This document shows positions 10,840 to 20,851 of a DNA stretch of 64,000 nucleotides, piece by piece (position 1 is the stretch's first letter; every line of letters begins with the position of its first letter). The notes under the pieces are model-generated. The model was given only the letters and a program-made list of their open reading frames with translations, did not search any database and was not told the DNA's origin. The DNA is taken from assembly GCF_027579695.1 (NCBI RefSeq), contig NC_083574.1:60214559-60278558 (forward strand), read 5' to 3'. Made by a program: the position numbers and the translations under genes. The stretch comes from Neoarius graeffei (Eukaryota; Chordata; Actinopteri; Siluriformes; Ariidae).

Positions 10840-11154
10840 ATGATTAACAGATGTATCGTAGGAGGGTGTAGCAACACCAATCTTGATGGGATTAGTGCTC
10901 ATCGTTTTTCACGTTGCGCTCAGGTGACAATTGCATATTTCAATGCAAAGTCGCTAGCTGCTAAACTTGGTCTCCACAGGCTGTGCACTGAAACCGTGCA
11001 AAGCTCGCGCAGCCTGCTGGCGCTTCCGCAGGTGACGTCACGAATCTGGCTCCAGACTCCCTTGGGATTTTTCCAGACGCGTTTTGTTGTTTTATTTTGT
11101 TCTGCTGTAGACAGATGGCTTTGTGCAAAATTACCCTTCTGGATGAGTGTGTAA
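10840..11154 (+). pseudogene. THAP-like N-terminal ORF in element R1b
   Basis: The frame opens with MINRCIVGGCSNTNLDG and HRF, the first half of a THAP C2CH finger. A deletion relative to copy a then shifts into unrelated residues. The second zinc ligand pair is missing. With copies a and c it shows that the family once carried a THAP DNA-binding domain at this place. No transposase catalytic domain remains. Confidence 0.55.
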
Positions 11155-11158
11155 AGGG

Positions 11159-12146
11159 TAGGGCTGTAACGATACACCCAACTCACGATTCGATTCGTAT
11201 CGCGATTTTTGACCCACGATTCGATACGCCCATGATTTTTTTTTAAATGTTTTTTTAAAGTAGTAAATTTGACTTATTAACATTTACTTACTTACATTAA
11301 CTATTTAATAACAAATAATTCAGACCACTGCAGAGAATGAGTAATATGTATGCAAAAATGAACAAATGTATATCCAAAGATTGTTTTATTTCTCAAAATA
11401 ATACTGTTGAGCCAGAAGCTCTGTTTTTTTCGGTTCTGAAAAAGTCATTTTTCCAAATCGTGTAAATCCGTTAAGATTTTTTTTGGGGGGGGGGTGGCTC
11501 TCTCACTGTCTCACTCTCATAGGGCCAATGATTTTCTGTGATCGCGGAAAACAGATGGAAATTACGGAATTTTTATGGTGAAACATTGCTCGCGTGTCAA
11601 AATGTAACTGCCGCAGAAGGCTTCCGCCCAAGCAGACATGCCTTCAGTGTTGCCAGATATTGCTAACGTTTTCCACCCCAAAATATGTTCAAAACCAGCC
11701 AAAAAGCACCTAAACCTGCCCAATCTGGCAACACTGCATGCCTTTCCGGTCAAGTGATTGTGATTGGCTTACGCACACCTAGCCAGCCAATGAGCTGCTT
11801 GTTTACAGATTCGCTCCCCGCGTCGCAACCAGAATGGCGACCGCTTAAAAGAAATGAATGCTCTGCCAGTGGCGAGTGTGGACGTTGCGTGACTCGCAGA
11901 AGATTGTCGCAGGTCGGCGAAAAAACGACTTACTAATAGATATAAAAAAAAAAAAGTAATTTAAGCAAGTTTAAAATGTAATTTAAATAAAAAGTAAAGT
12001 ATTCATAAATTGAAGTTTGGAAGCGCCTCTGTTTTTGGGCTGAGGAGAAGTTTGAAAGGGTGTACCGCGATTCTGCCTTCTTGTATCGCGACACGGATCG
12101 TGGCTCTGCGTATCGCGATTTCGATACGCATATCGTTACAGCCCTA
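11159..12146. mobile_element. hAT element J (988 bp) in R1b
   Basis: Termini TAGGGCTGTAACGATA and TATCGTTACAGCCCTA with 8-bp TSD GTAAAGGG (11151-11158, 12147-12154). Subterminal regions are rich in CGATACG and TATCGCG. Non-coding. It carries a mini-hAT. Confidence 0.93.
11645..11736. mobile_element. mini-hAT, copy 2 (92 bp)
   Basis: Termini CAGTGTTGCCAGAT and ATCTGGCAACACTG with perfect 8-bp TSD CATGCCTT (11637-11644, 11737-11744). Confidence 0.93.
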
Positions 12147-12316
12147 GTAAAGGGACATACTTTCATATAAAAAAAAAAAATGAAATTGGTCCAGAATATG
12201 CACTTTAAAGCTTGTACGCAGAACTATGGCCTCACTTTTTTTGTTTATAAATGCCTTGAGACCTCGAGAATGGCACAGGAATAGTTTTAAGTGTAAACAA
12301 TAAATCTAATATAATA

Positions 12317-12867
12317 GGTTCAATTTATATTGTGCCTTTCTCAAAACCCAAGGTTGCTTTACAATTATAGGCAGGAAAAAAAAGGCTACCAAATAGAGGT
12401 CAGGATATCATTCTAGTGGTGTAGCGGCCACAGTCCCACCAAAAGGCGCACGAAAACAAGTCACGCCTCCAGCACAGCCGCCGTGATGCTGCCAGCAACA
12501 TCACTTGGAACACCACGCCATGGATCCACAAAGCGAGCGCCGAAGCACCGCCACGCAGGGCGCTGGTGTGTCCCAAACCGCCTGCACAGCCGCCGCGACG
12601 CCACCGAGTAACATCGCTCGGAACATCACGCCAAGCACTAAAGCACAGAGCGCTGGACAACCACGATATTAAAATGAACAATGAGCTCACTGCAGTCCAG
12701 AGCTGGGAGCACAGGCATCACCCACAGCAAACCACAACTGGCGGACAAAACACTCAAACATCAAACTACACAAACGCACAAAAAAAGGAGAGAGGGGAAA
12801 AAAAAAGCTCCGGTGAGAAGTGGCAGCCAGAATGCGCATGACGTACTCTGAAACGGAAAAGAAAAAA
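12317..12867 (-). repeat. retroelement fragment inside H1
   Basis: This stretch is absent from H2, where CTAATATA joins directly to TAGTAATTTTTACG. Read in reverse, its end (GGTTTTGAGAAAGGCACAA then AAATTGAACC) looks like a fish LINE 3' tail. The 5' part, with GCCACGCAGGGCGCTGG, was not recognised. Confidence 0.5.
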
Positions 12868-13039
12868 ATATAGTAATTTTTACGATTAAAGTGATTCGTA
12901 TAGGTAGCGGTCTGAGTGAATGATCTTGAGATCCGTAACGTCACAGCAGGAAGTCTATCGGTCTCGTCGCCATTTCCGCTATACTAAAACACAGAGCTGA
13001 CTGCAACTCCGATCCCCCATTCTGAGCTAATTTATCGCC

Positions 13040-13381
13040 ATGCCACGGAGATGTGTTGCTGGCGGGTGCAGCAACACGACAGAAAGTGGATTTACGTTGC
13101 ATTCATGGCCCAAGAACGTTCAAACTGCAAAGATTTGGACGCGTTTTGCGAAAAGTTCACGGGCACATTGGGCGCCTACGAAGTGGTCTCTCCTCTGCTC
13201 TGCACATTTTACTGAAGACTCGTACGAAACCTCTGATCTGTTGAGGAGCGTTGGCTATAAGCCCATATTGAAAGAGGGTGCAGTACCGACAATTAAAGGA
13301 AACCACAAGAAAAGGAAAGTATTTATTTCTTATTTTTTTAAAAGGAAAGTGAGTTCAGTTGTACCAGTTCTACCGGAGTGA
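13040..13381 (+). CDS. THAP-domain protein of element H1
   Basis: The 113-residue frame begins with a complete THAP domain: MPRRCVAGGCSNTTESG at residues 1-17 (C-x4-C), W in RTF-KIWTRF position, then CSAHFTEDSYE (C-x2-H) and an AVPTI end near residue 86. THAP domains bind specific DNA; in mobile elements they sit before the transposase. The frame ends after a basic KKRKV segment and no DDE domain follows, so this is either an exon 1 or a deletion product. The ATG lies in TCGCCATGCCACGG. H2 has the same domain in reverse at 21721-21290. Confidence 0.75.
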   Translation: MPRRCVAGGCSNTTESGFTLHSWPKNVQTAKIWTRFAKSSRAHWAPTKWSLLCSAHFTEDSYETSDLLRSVGYKPILKEGAVPTIKGNHKKRKVFISYFFKRKVSSVVPVLPE

Positions 13382-14066
13382 GCCGAGAGTTGTTGGTAAA
13401 ACCCGGGACGGGATGGGACATATCGCTCAGGCAGTGAGCGTGGTTGTTGCTAAAACCGGTGATGTCCCGTTCCATCCTGGGTTTTAGTCATTGCCTGAGC
13501 CGAGCAGTAACAATGGAGTACTCTGTATGGAGAAAATGGAGAATGAGTGGAGCAGCCGTCTGAATTCTAAACTGGATATTGCTGCCATCTCGCCCTTACG
13601 TGGAAGAAGCGAATGAATGGAGAACTGGGCGAACAACTGAAAGTCAGATTGTTTCAAAACAATCGGCCACAAGGTCGGCCTTCAAGAAGCGAGAACACAG
13701 ACGGGTAAACTCTGACTCTCATTTGGATACAAAACACGTTGTTTTCCTGCATTTAGATGAATCCATGTAACTTGTATTGTGTGTTTAAGTTACCGGTATA
13801 AGATTATTTAATTTGCTTCAGAATGTGATCGTCTCGGTTCATCTGATTTATTTAATTAGCCTTTTACGTTTTATCAGTGAAAATGCATGCATGTACATGT
13901 ATGCTGCATAAGGCTGGCTGAGCTCGAATGCCAACTTTGCGGTTGATTTTAACTCTCAAAAATATATATTTTTATTCCCATTTATGCAGCATACAAGAGT
14001 CAAGGATGGAGATACTATCCACTCAGAAATGTATTTAAAAATAAAGGTTCTGCGTATCTGCTTTAA

Positions 14067-14286
14067 GTACCTTGCTCAAGGGCACCTCAGCCCAAGGCCG
14101 CCCCACGTTAACCTAACCTGCATGTCTTTGGACTGTGGGGGAAACCGGAGCACCCGGAGGAAACCCACACGGACACGGGGAGAACATGCAAACTCCGCAC
14201 AGAAAGGCCCTCGCCGGCCACGGGGCTCGAACCCGGACCTTCTTGCTGTGAGGCGACAGCGCTAACCACTACACCACCGTGCCGCC
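14067..14286 (-). repeat. SINE type 2, 3'-truncated
   Basis: Reverse copy from the GCCGCC head through the B box to GGGCTGAGGTGCCCTTGAGC, then cut off. It directly follows the right TTAA of H1. Confidence 0.82.
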
Positions 14287-14919
14287 TAGTGCCCAAAATA
14301 GAGATATACTTAAAAGGAATTAGTGTAAATTGCAATATGCATGTGAAAGATGTATAGCAGTGTGAGAAATAGCTGGAATATTTACACTGGAATACAATCC
14401 TATCTGTAGAAAGACTTTTATTCACTAAATTAATCGAAGAAATCGGCACACAAACATACAGTTCAAAAAGACTGCAACGAAAAACTTGGTACGTTTTATA
14501 TTAAGGCGCTTATAGTATATTTAGAATGAAATTGAGCTCTGTGCCAGATATCATTGCATAATAACAAGAAACTACATTTACGGGAGCCATCTACATTGGT
14601 TGGAAGGCTTTTTTTTTTATTATTATTTGAAAGATTTTTTTCACATTCGTTAAGTTGGTTGTTTCTATGCTTTTGTTGCCGCGTTCTGTCTTTTTCTCTC
14701 CGTTGCTCCATCTGTGATTTCGTAAGTTGCTTTTGACGTTCTTTTTGTTTCCTTGCTCTGTCTTTTCTTTCAATACTTTGTGCATTATTGGCCGTTTTTA
14801 TTTTCCTTCTCCACCTTGCTTTCTTTTCAGCCACTTTGTCGTTTCTTCTCTATTTTTCCCATAATTTAGACTTCAGTCACATTCTATAACAAAAATATCT
14901 ATTAGAGGTGATAAATATT
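14287..14919. other. unassigned intron sequence
   Basis: No repeat family recognised except the basic open frame listed separately on the minus strand. Confidence 0.35.
14496..14834 (-). CDS. unknown, highly basic ORF (112 aa)
   Basis: I do not recognise this frame. Residues 1-70 are strongly basic and helix-like, with repeated RK, KDRARKQKER and EQRREKDRTRQQKH blocks spaced about 20 residues apart, resembling the R/K-rich N termini of some fish transposon ORFs. The remainder is ordinary. There is no visible promoter, splice partner or homologous copy in the window. It may be chance translation of A/T-rich DNA or a mobile-element exon. Confidence 0.25.
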   Translation of the reverse strand: MAEKKARWRRKIKTANNAQSIERKDRARKQKERQKQLTKSQMEQRREKDRTRQQKHRNNQLNECEKNLSNNNKKKSLPTNVDGSRKCSFLLLCNDIWHRAQFHSKYTISALI

Positions 14920-15328
14920 CAGGGCTCGAAATTTGCGGTGGTCCAGTCGCCCGAGGCGACTTAATTTGTCATTTGGCGGGTAATTCCTGTCACTAGGCAG
15001 CCCGGCTGGCTAGTTGAAAATAAAAAATATATATGAAGCGAAGATTCAGACTTGGGCTGTGCAATATATCGAATATACTCGATATATCTCCGAAAATTCT
15101 GTGTGAGATGCATATAATTATTATATCATAACTGTTGAGTGTTTTATGGTCATCTGCCGACTTGCGTTTGTTTTCATGTTTGTTGCGTTTGTTTAAAACC
15201 TTTTCCGGTGGTTTTCTCCCTGTCCCTCAGGCAGTAACGTGAGAGGCTGCCTAAGGGTAAAAAAAACAATGTCACGCACTCGCCAACCAATCCTGGGCGA
15301 CATCTAGGTGCTGAAAGGAACTTGCGGG

Positions 15329-15420
15329 CAGTGTTGCCAGATCGGGCAGTTTTAAGTGCATTTTGGTGTGTTTTGAACATATTTTGGGCTGGAAAGCGTC
15401 AGCAGTATCTGGCAACACTG
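15329..15420. mobile_element. mini-hAT, copy 3 (92 bp)
   Basis: Termini CAGTGTTGCCAGAT and ATCTGGCAACACTG. The left TSD is CTTGCGGG (15321-15328). The right TSD CTTGTGG+G is split by hAT U, which inserted into it. Confidence 0.9.
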
Positions 15421-15427
15421 CTTGTGG

Positions 15428-16941
15428 TAGGGCTGAACCATCTATCGTTTTCGACCGAAAATCGCGATCTCAGACAACACGATTTTGGGATCGTCAAAGC
15501 CGCGGTTTTTCTCAGTGCTCCTAAACTGACCCATGTTTTGTTTCGTCAATAAATTGTCCTCATTTTTTTACACTACAGACAAAAAAAATTACGTTCAGGA
15601 AAGCCTTGTGGCACTCAGTGTGAAAGAATTTTGTGAATATCTCCTTCCATTTTCGTGTAAATCCCCGTTGTTTGGAGGGAGCACTGTGAGGAGAAACTGC
15701 GCTTTCTCTGTGTCTGAGCGCGCGGGTGGGGGAGGGGCTGCTCGCTCACTCTCACACACACAGGAGGAAGGGGCCCTGCAATAGCGACTGCTACAGCCAC
15801 TGCATCACTCTTAGGCCAAGTTTACATTAGACCGTATCTGTCTCGTTTTCTTCGCGGATGCACTGTCCGATTACATTAAAACGCCTGGAAACGCCGGGAA
15901 ACGGGAATCCGCCAGCATCCACGTATTCAATCCAGATCGTGTCTGGTCCGGTGCTGTGTAAACATTCAGAATACGCGGATACGCTGTGCTGAGCTCTAGC
16001 TGGCGTCGTCATTGGACAACGTCACTGTGACATCCACCTTCCTGATTCGCTGGCATTGGTCATGTGACGCGACTGCTGAAAAACGGCGCGGACTTCCGCC
16101 TTGTATCACCTTTCATTAAAGAGTATAAAAGTATGAAAATACTGCAAATACTGATGCAAATACTGCCCATTGTGTAGTTATGATTGTCTTTAGGCTTGCC
16201 ATCCTTCCACTTGCAAGTGGTAAGTGACGCGCATGCCCGACATGCACTGAGATCACACACACAGCGGCTCAGTCCCGAATCACTGCTCGTGCACTTCACT
16301 CGCGCGCTCTGTGAGCTGCGCAGGGCCGGAGTGCGCACCCTCCAGAGGGCACTCGCTGTTCAGGGCGGAGTGATTTGGAGCGCAGGATGCCTGCGGAGCC
16401 GAGCGTATCCGTGTATTGGCGTTGCTGTGTGCACGCGAATCGTGTATTGGTGTTGCTGTGTGCACGCTAATCGTTTTAAAAACGTTAATCTGATGATCCA
16501 CTGATACGGTCTAATGTAAACCCCACCTTATTTCCCACAGGGGAATTGTTGGCTCTAGTTATAATTTATAATGCTTATGTACATTCTTTTACAAAAGTGC
16601 AATATTTTGATGCTGCTGAGCCATTGATCAACCTTTTTTTTTATGTCTGATATGTTGTAGATGGGAAAAGAAGCAAAAGTTTACTTAAGAAAGATGGCTC
16701 TCTTTTTATTATTTTAAGTTATTATAACTTGTTCCTCAGGCACTCAATGTTAATAAACAGGCCTCCATTTGAAATCTGTTGACCTCAGTTTTCATTCTTG
16801 CATTAGCTGTATGGAATTCATTGTATTAATTAATTTGCACTGAAACTTGATTTAAAGAAAAAAAATCGTGGTTGAAATCGAAATCGCAATATCTGCCAGA
16901 AAAATCGCAATTCAATTTTTTCTTAAAATCGTTCAGCCCTA
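15428..16941. mobile_element. hAT element U (1514 bp)
   Basis: TAGGGCTGAACCATC at the left and its relative GTTCAGCCCTA at the right, with 8-bp TSD GCTTGTGG (15420-15427, 16942-16949). About 15548-15775 is shared with TTAA family F. Harbinger-like element W is inserted. Confidence 0.92.
15814..16527. mobile_element. Harbinger-like MITE W (714 bp)
   Basis: GGCCAAGTTTACATTAGACC at the left and GGTCTAATGTAAACCCCACC at the right with TSD TTA (15811-15813, 16528-16530). The internal GTGTATTGGTGTTGCTGTG motif is repeated. Non-coding. Confidence 0.85.
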
Positions 16942-16949
16942 GCTTGTGG

Positions 16950-17840
16950 GAAGATTTTCTAGTTCTGGTTTACAGCGCTGACTCAGTTCGTGCAATCGCT
17001 GGTGCTGCATAGGCTACCGTGTAAGCAGAGACTCAGATTGTTTTGCAGGTCAAGGGGCCCACAGGGCCCCTCCTGGGAAAAAACAGGGGCCCATTTCTAC
17101 AATGGGGGGGCCCAGTGATTATCCTTCAGTTGAAGCGAACCTAGTGAGCGAAGCAAGCCCAATGAACGCCCAGGGGCTGTTTTTTTCTTCTCGATTCTGT
17201 TTTTTTTTTTTTGGTATTAGAAGCCATATGAAGCAATGTAGATGACAAAAATCAATGCTTCAACCAAATATATTGAGATATTGTTTAATCAGTGGCAATA
17301 TTTTGGAATTCAACCACAGGCCACTATATATCACATCTATATTATCTCCTCCTTGTAAATTATAATTTATTTTATTAACTTGTTTTCAGTTTGGTGTAGG
17401 TCTATAGTAGTAGTAGTCACCAGTGGTGGTAGTGGTTGCTGTTGTAGTAGTTGATGTTGCAGTAGTTGTTGTAAGTCTAATATGACTAATTACCTTGGGT
17501 ATCAGTTTTTTCAGGTGAATGTACTCTCTTTCTACCGAAGAATGACAAAATAGATGTATTTTTCTTTTTTTTTTTCTTATCCATGTTTTCTTGTCTCTTT
17601 CGAATATTCGTACATAGACTGTAAGACGCCACCTAGCGAAAGACTTGGATCAGATTTTACTCGCTTGGGACGCTACAAACGGTGCGGCGTAAATACACGA
17701 ACGGGTCCGACGTATATTCAGTATGGCGGCGGTCAAAACAAATTCATCTGATGCTGAAATCTGTTGAATATCCAGATAATTATGTTGGAAGTTGCATATT
17801 TGTGCAAGATTTTCGATATTGAGACCATGAAGTCAAGTAA
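16950..17840. other. interior of hAT G, mostly unassigned
   Basis: A G/C-rich patch (GGGGCCCACAGGGCCCCTCC) lies near 17053. A GTAGTAG/GTTGTTG-type simple repeat lies at about 17405-17475. No coding region was recognised. Confidence 0.35.
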
Positions 17841-17842
17841 TA

Positions 17843-19155
17843 CCGTATTTTTCGGACTATAAGTCGCACTTTTTTTCATGGTTCAGCTGGCCATGCGACT
17901 TGTACTCCGGTGTGACGTATATATGTTTTTTTTTTTTTTTTTCACCGCGGAATAACTGGAGCTGATGCTGAGTCTGACGACAGCCACGCAGAAGAGGAGG
18001 AAACGGCGCTTCATCTGCCGCTGGAGTTGGCAGAGTTGTTCAGAAGCGACACCGAGGATGAGGAATTCAATGGATTTGCTGATTTGGAGTGAAATCATCA
18101 GCTTGATTAAACTTGATTGACCTGTGTTTTATTATTAATGATAGGCCTATAGTTATTTAAATAAGTTATGTAGTGATTTTAGGCAGTGCTTAATTTGTGA
18201 AGTGGGAGGTCCCAGAACGCAGGAGGTGGGTGGGTCCGGCGACTCAAAAAAAAAAAAAAAAGGCGGGGGATGGTTTACTATAACTTTACGCACATGCGCT
18301 TATTGTGTGTGTAAAATAATAATAATAATAATATCAGACATTATGATCTTAGAAAACGCTTTAGTGACAGTTACAGACAGTAATATGTCGTGATATTATA
18401 TTATAAAATATTAATTTTTATTAGTCTATATATTAAATTATATATTACATTTATCTTCTAAAATAACAGACTGTACTCATCACAACCGGTTTATTTCACC
18501 ATTGGAGATCAGATCACACAAGACATGAGTTAAATGACTCATTTTAAGGATTTAAGTAGGGGATTTAAAAGCGGTTGTTGTTTTTTTTTTTTCACTAGAC
18601 GGTTTTTACTACCGTACCTGTCTTTGGAGATGATAGACCTATAGCCTACTTGACCTCTGATTTGATGAAATAAAATTCGACAAAAATGAAGAATGACACT
18701 CCTCGATGATGACTACAGCTTTAATAACACAGATGAAAGAGCCATGGGGCGATAATAAGCCCTACCGGTAAAAATAATCTAAAAGCAAACTGATTAATGC
18801 ATCAGTAATAGGCTACTAATATTAGTTATAATAATAATATAGGCTATTAGTAATAACGATAGTGATAGTATTAAAGATAGTAGTAGATATTTAAAATAAT
18901 CAGACTAGGCTACTTACAGGGCAAAGGGCGCGTTATCACTGCTCAGCTGTTCGTTTATTAAATAAACAATGCAGTCGCGCAGTAACCACAAGCCGCTTAT
19001 CAGATAGAATCACAGATTCTATGGATAGAATAACCCTTCAAAAAAGTGCGACTTATAGTCCGGTGCGACGTATATATGTTTTTTTCGTCTTCATAATGCA
19101 TTTTTTGGCTGATGCGACTTAAACTCCGGAGCGACGTATAGTCCGGAAAATACAG
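17843..19155 (+). mobile_element. TA-flanked element P, copy 1
   Basis: CCGTATTTTTCGGACTATA at the left and its near-complement at the right, each next to TA (17841-17842, 19156-19157). GCGACTTATAGTCCGG-type motifs repeat inside both ends. It sits in the left TSD of hAT O. TA targets fit Tc1/mariner/pogo. Confidence 0.82.
17952..18092 (+). pseudogene. acidic C-terminal ORF remnant in P1
   Basis: A 46-residue open frame ends with RSDTEDEEFNGFADLE then TGA, preceded by DAESDDSHAEEEE. Acidic tails of this style are common at the C termini of pogo/Tigger-type transposases. No catalytic domain precedes it, so it would be the last coding piece left in an internally deleted element. Weak evidence. 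Confidence 0.35.
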
Positions 19156-19159
19156 TACC

Positions 19160-20230
19160 AGTCCCCCCAGGATTCCGCGGGCCTTTTTTGTGATTGTTGC
19201 GGGCTAAAATGTCTGATGCGGGGGTTTTTTCCAAAAAATTGCGATGAAAGTTGCGGTGTTTTTTAGGTTTTTGTTGTGATTACATTGCGGGAGGAAGTGA
19301 AAGTTGCGAGAAATTGTTGCGATTTTCTCTTTTTGTGATTAAAATTGAGTGATATGTTAAATATTAAGTTATTACTGAAAAACTATTGATTAAAAAAACA
19401 AAGACACTGAGAAGTGGTCCTATAAACAACTTTACCAATATAAAAGATTACCAGGACTACAAAAATGCAGAAAAATAGGCTTTACTTATCCAAATGCACC
19501 TGTTGGTTCCAAAGTTAAAGTGCAGAGAACCTCACAGCACAACATGAAGTTGCCTTAAAATATAATATAAATGCCTCAGCTTTCATGTAAGAAAAAAAAA
19601 CTATTAATACTAGTACTGTGTGCAGGCAGTCTCTCCTGAAGACTAAATTAAACAATAATTATAAACTAATAAAGTAAATGGTTCAGGCTTCATAGAAGAA
19701 AAAAAACAATTTGAACAGAATCTCACAGTATGATGCTGAAGCTGCCTAAACAATGGAAAATAAAACACCATTTTGGCAAAAATGTTGGCATCCATTAATT
19801 TCTTGTATTAAATAAAAAAATAATGTGAAGTGCACACAGTCCTTCACTGTAAACATAACACACTTCCAGTAACAGAATTAAAGCCTCTATAAACACTGAC
19901 TCGCACATGCTGCTTCTCTTGAACGGAAACCCGGAAGTAAGCAGTGTTGCCAGATACTGTTGATGTTTTCCAGCCCAAAATATGTTCAAAACCCGCCAAA
20001 ATGCACTTGAAACCCCCCAACTGGGTGGGAAACCGCCCAACCTGGCAACACTGGAAGTAAGGTGGAAGGTAGTTTGTCGACGTCACCTCAAGACGACGTC
20101 AATGATTGGTCAAATTTGCGGGAAAGTTGCGGCGATTTGATTTAATTGCAACACCACCCTGAATTCGCGGGGATTGGTTGAATTTGCGTTGAAGTTGCAA
20201 ATTGCAACATCGCGAAATCCTGGAGGGTCT
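19160..20230. mobile_element. hAT-like element O (1071 bp)
   Basis: AGTCCCCCCAGGATTCCGCG at the left and CGCGAAATCCTGGAGGGTCT at the right. Once P1 is removed the TSD is GTAATACC/GTAATACG. Internal motifs GAAAGTTGCG recur. Non-coding. Confidence 0.72.
19942..20053. mobile_element. mini-hAT, copy 4 (112 bp)
   Basis: Perfect TSD GAAGTAAG (19934-19941, 20054-20061). It is 20 bp longer than its relatives because AACCCCCCAACTGGG is partly duplicated near the right end. Confidence 0.92.
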
Positions 20231-20388
20231 GTAATACGCCACGAAACGTTCCAAATAGGGTATAAAATGCTCGCGTCTATATTGGCCCCTGCCCCTCTCG
20301 ACAATGCGTTATAGTGCGTCTTAGACGCGGGCGCGCCAACAATCTGAGTCTCTGTGTAAGCTCTGTCAATTTCAGCGACAAATTAAAA

Positions 20389-20538
20389 ATGGAAGTGGAC
20401 GAATTGGTTCCTAAAAGAACTAGTAAGGGGTCAGTCATCTGGCATTTTTTTGGATATTGCGAGGAGGACGTGGAACAGGAAATGCCAGTTTGTAAAGTGT
20501 GCAAAAAACAGTATCAAAATACTCGGGTCTTGAAATAA
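20389..20538 (+). pseudogene. BED-finger fragment of hAT G
   Basis: The frame from MEVDELVPKRTSKGSVIW continues to FFGY...PVCKVCKK, the first half of a BED zinc finger (aromatic W/F-F plus C-x2-C). BED fingers are the DNA-binding heads of many hAT transposases. The His pair and the catalytic domain are missing: a TGA follows VLK. A matching but more diverged stretch lies in copy 2 near 32140-32235. Non-functional. Confidence 0.5.
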
Positions 20539-20851
20539 ATGCACATTCGTCATGAACAATGGTAACTACTCTCTTTTATGTTATTTTTGACAGAAGTAAA
20601 ATTCATACATGAACAAATTTTGGCTAGTTGATTTTCTGTTTGGCGAGTTACTTTGGAAGGGAACTAGTCCGGCTGGCTGGTGAAAAAATATATATGAATT
20701 TCGAGCCCTGTAGCGAAAGACCAAAGTCATGATAAAGAAAAATTACGGTGAAAGTAAGAAATAGCGTTACCAACTTGCTCAACTAAGACTGATTTGACTT
20801 CATTGATTGTGGGTTGACTCTCATTAAAACAGGATGGGTGCTATAACTTAT

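Larger units (their letters stand above)
10213..12204 (+). mobile_element. TTAA-flanked element R1, copy b
   Basis: AGTGCATATCACGGG at the left and its degenerate complement GAATATGCACT at the right, each next to TTAA (10209-10212 and 12205-12208). Without the SINE and hAT inside it is about 700 bp. Its right TTAA is also the left TTAA of element H1. Confidence 0.85.
12209..14062 (+). mobile_element. TTAA-flanked THAP element H, copy 1
   Basis: The left end AGCTTGTACGCAGAAC and the right end GGTTCTGCGTATCTGCT are imperfect inverted repeats, each next to TTAA (12205-12208, 14063-14066). It carries a THAP ORF and a reverse relative at 20852-21989. THAP plus TTAA suggests Kolobok. Confidence 0.75.
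14920..20710 (+). mobile_element. hAT element G, copy 1, with seven insertions
   Basis: The left end CAGGGCTCGAAATTTGCGG and right end GAATTTCGAGCCCTG are inverted and match copy 2 (32028-33309). Between them are a mini-hAT, hAT U holding Harbinger-like W, Tc1-type P1, and hAT O holding another mini-hAT. A BED-finger fragment survives at 20389-20538. The flanking 8 bases do not match, so rearrangement or old age is likely. Confidence 0.75.

Noticed and set aside
13040-13381. an independent host thap gene
   Set aside because: A near copy in reverse at 21290-21721 shares its flanks and terminal repeat, so a mobile origin is more likely than a single-copy host gene.
16184-16504. 106-residue open frame in MITE W
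   Set aside because: It lies across repeated motifs of a non-coding MITE and reaches its terminal repeat.
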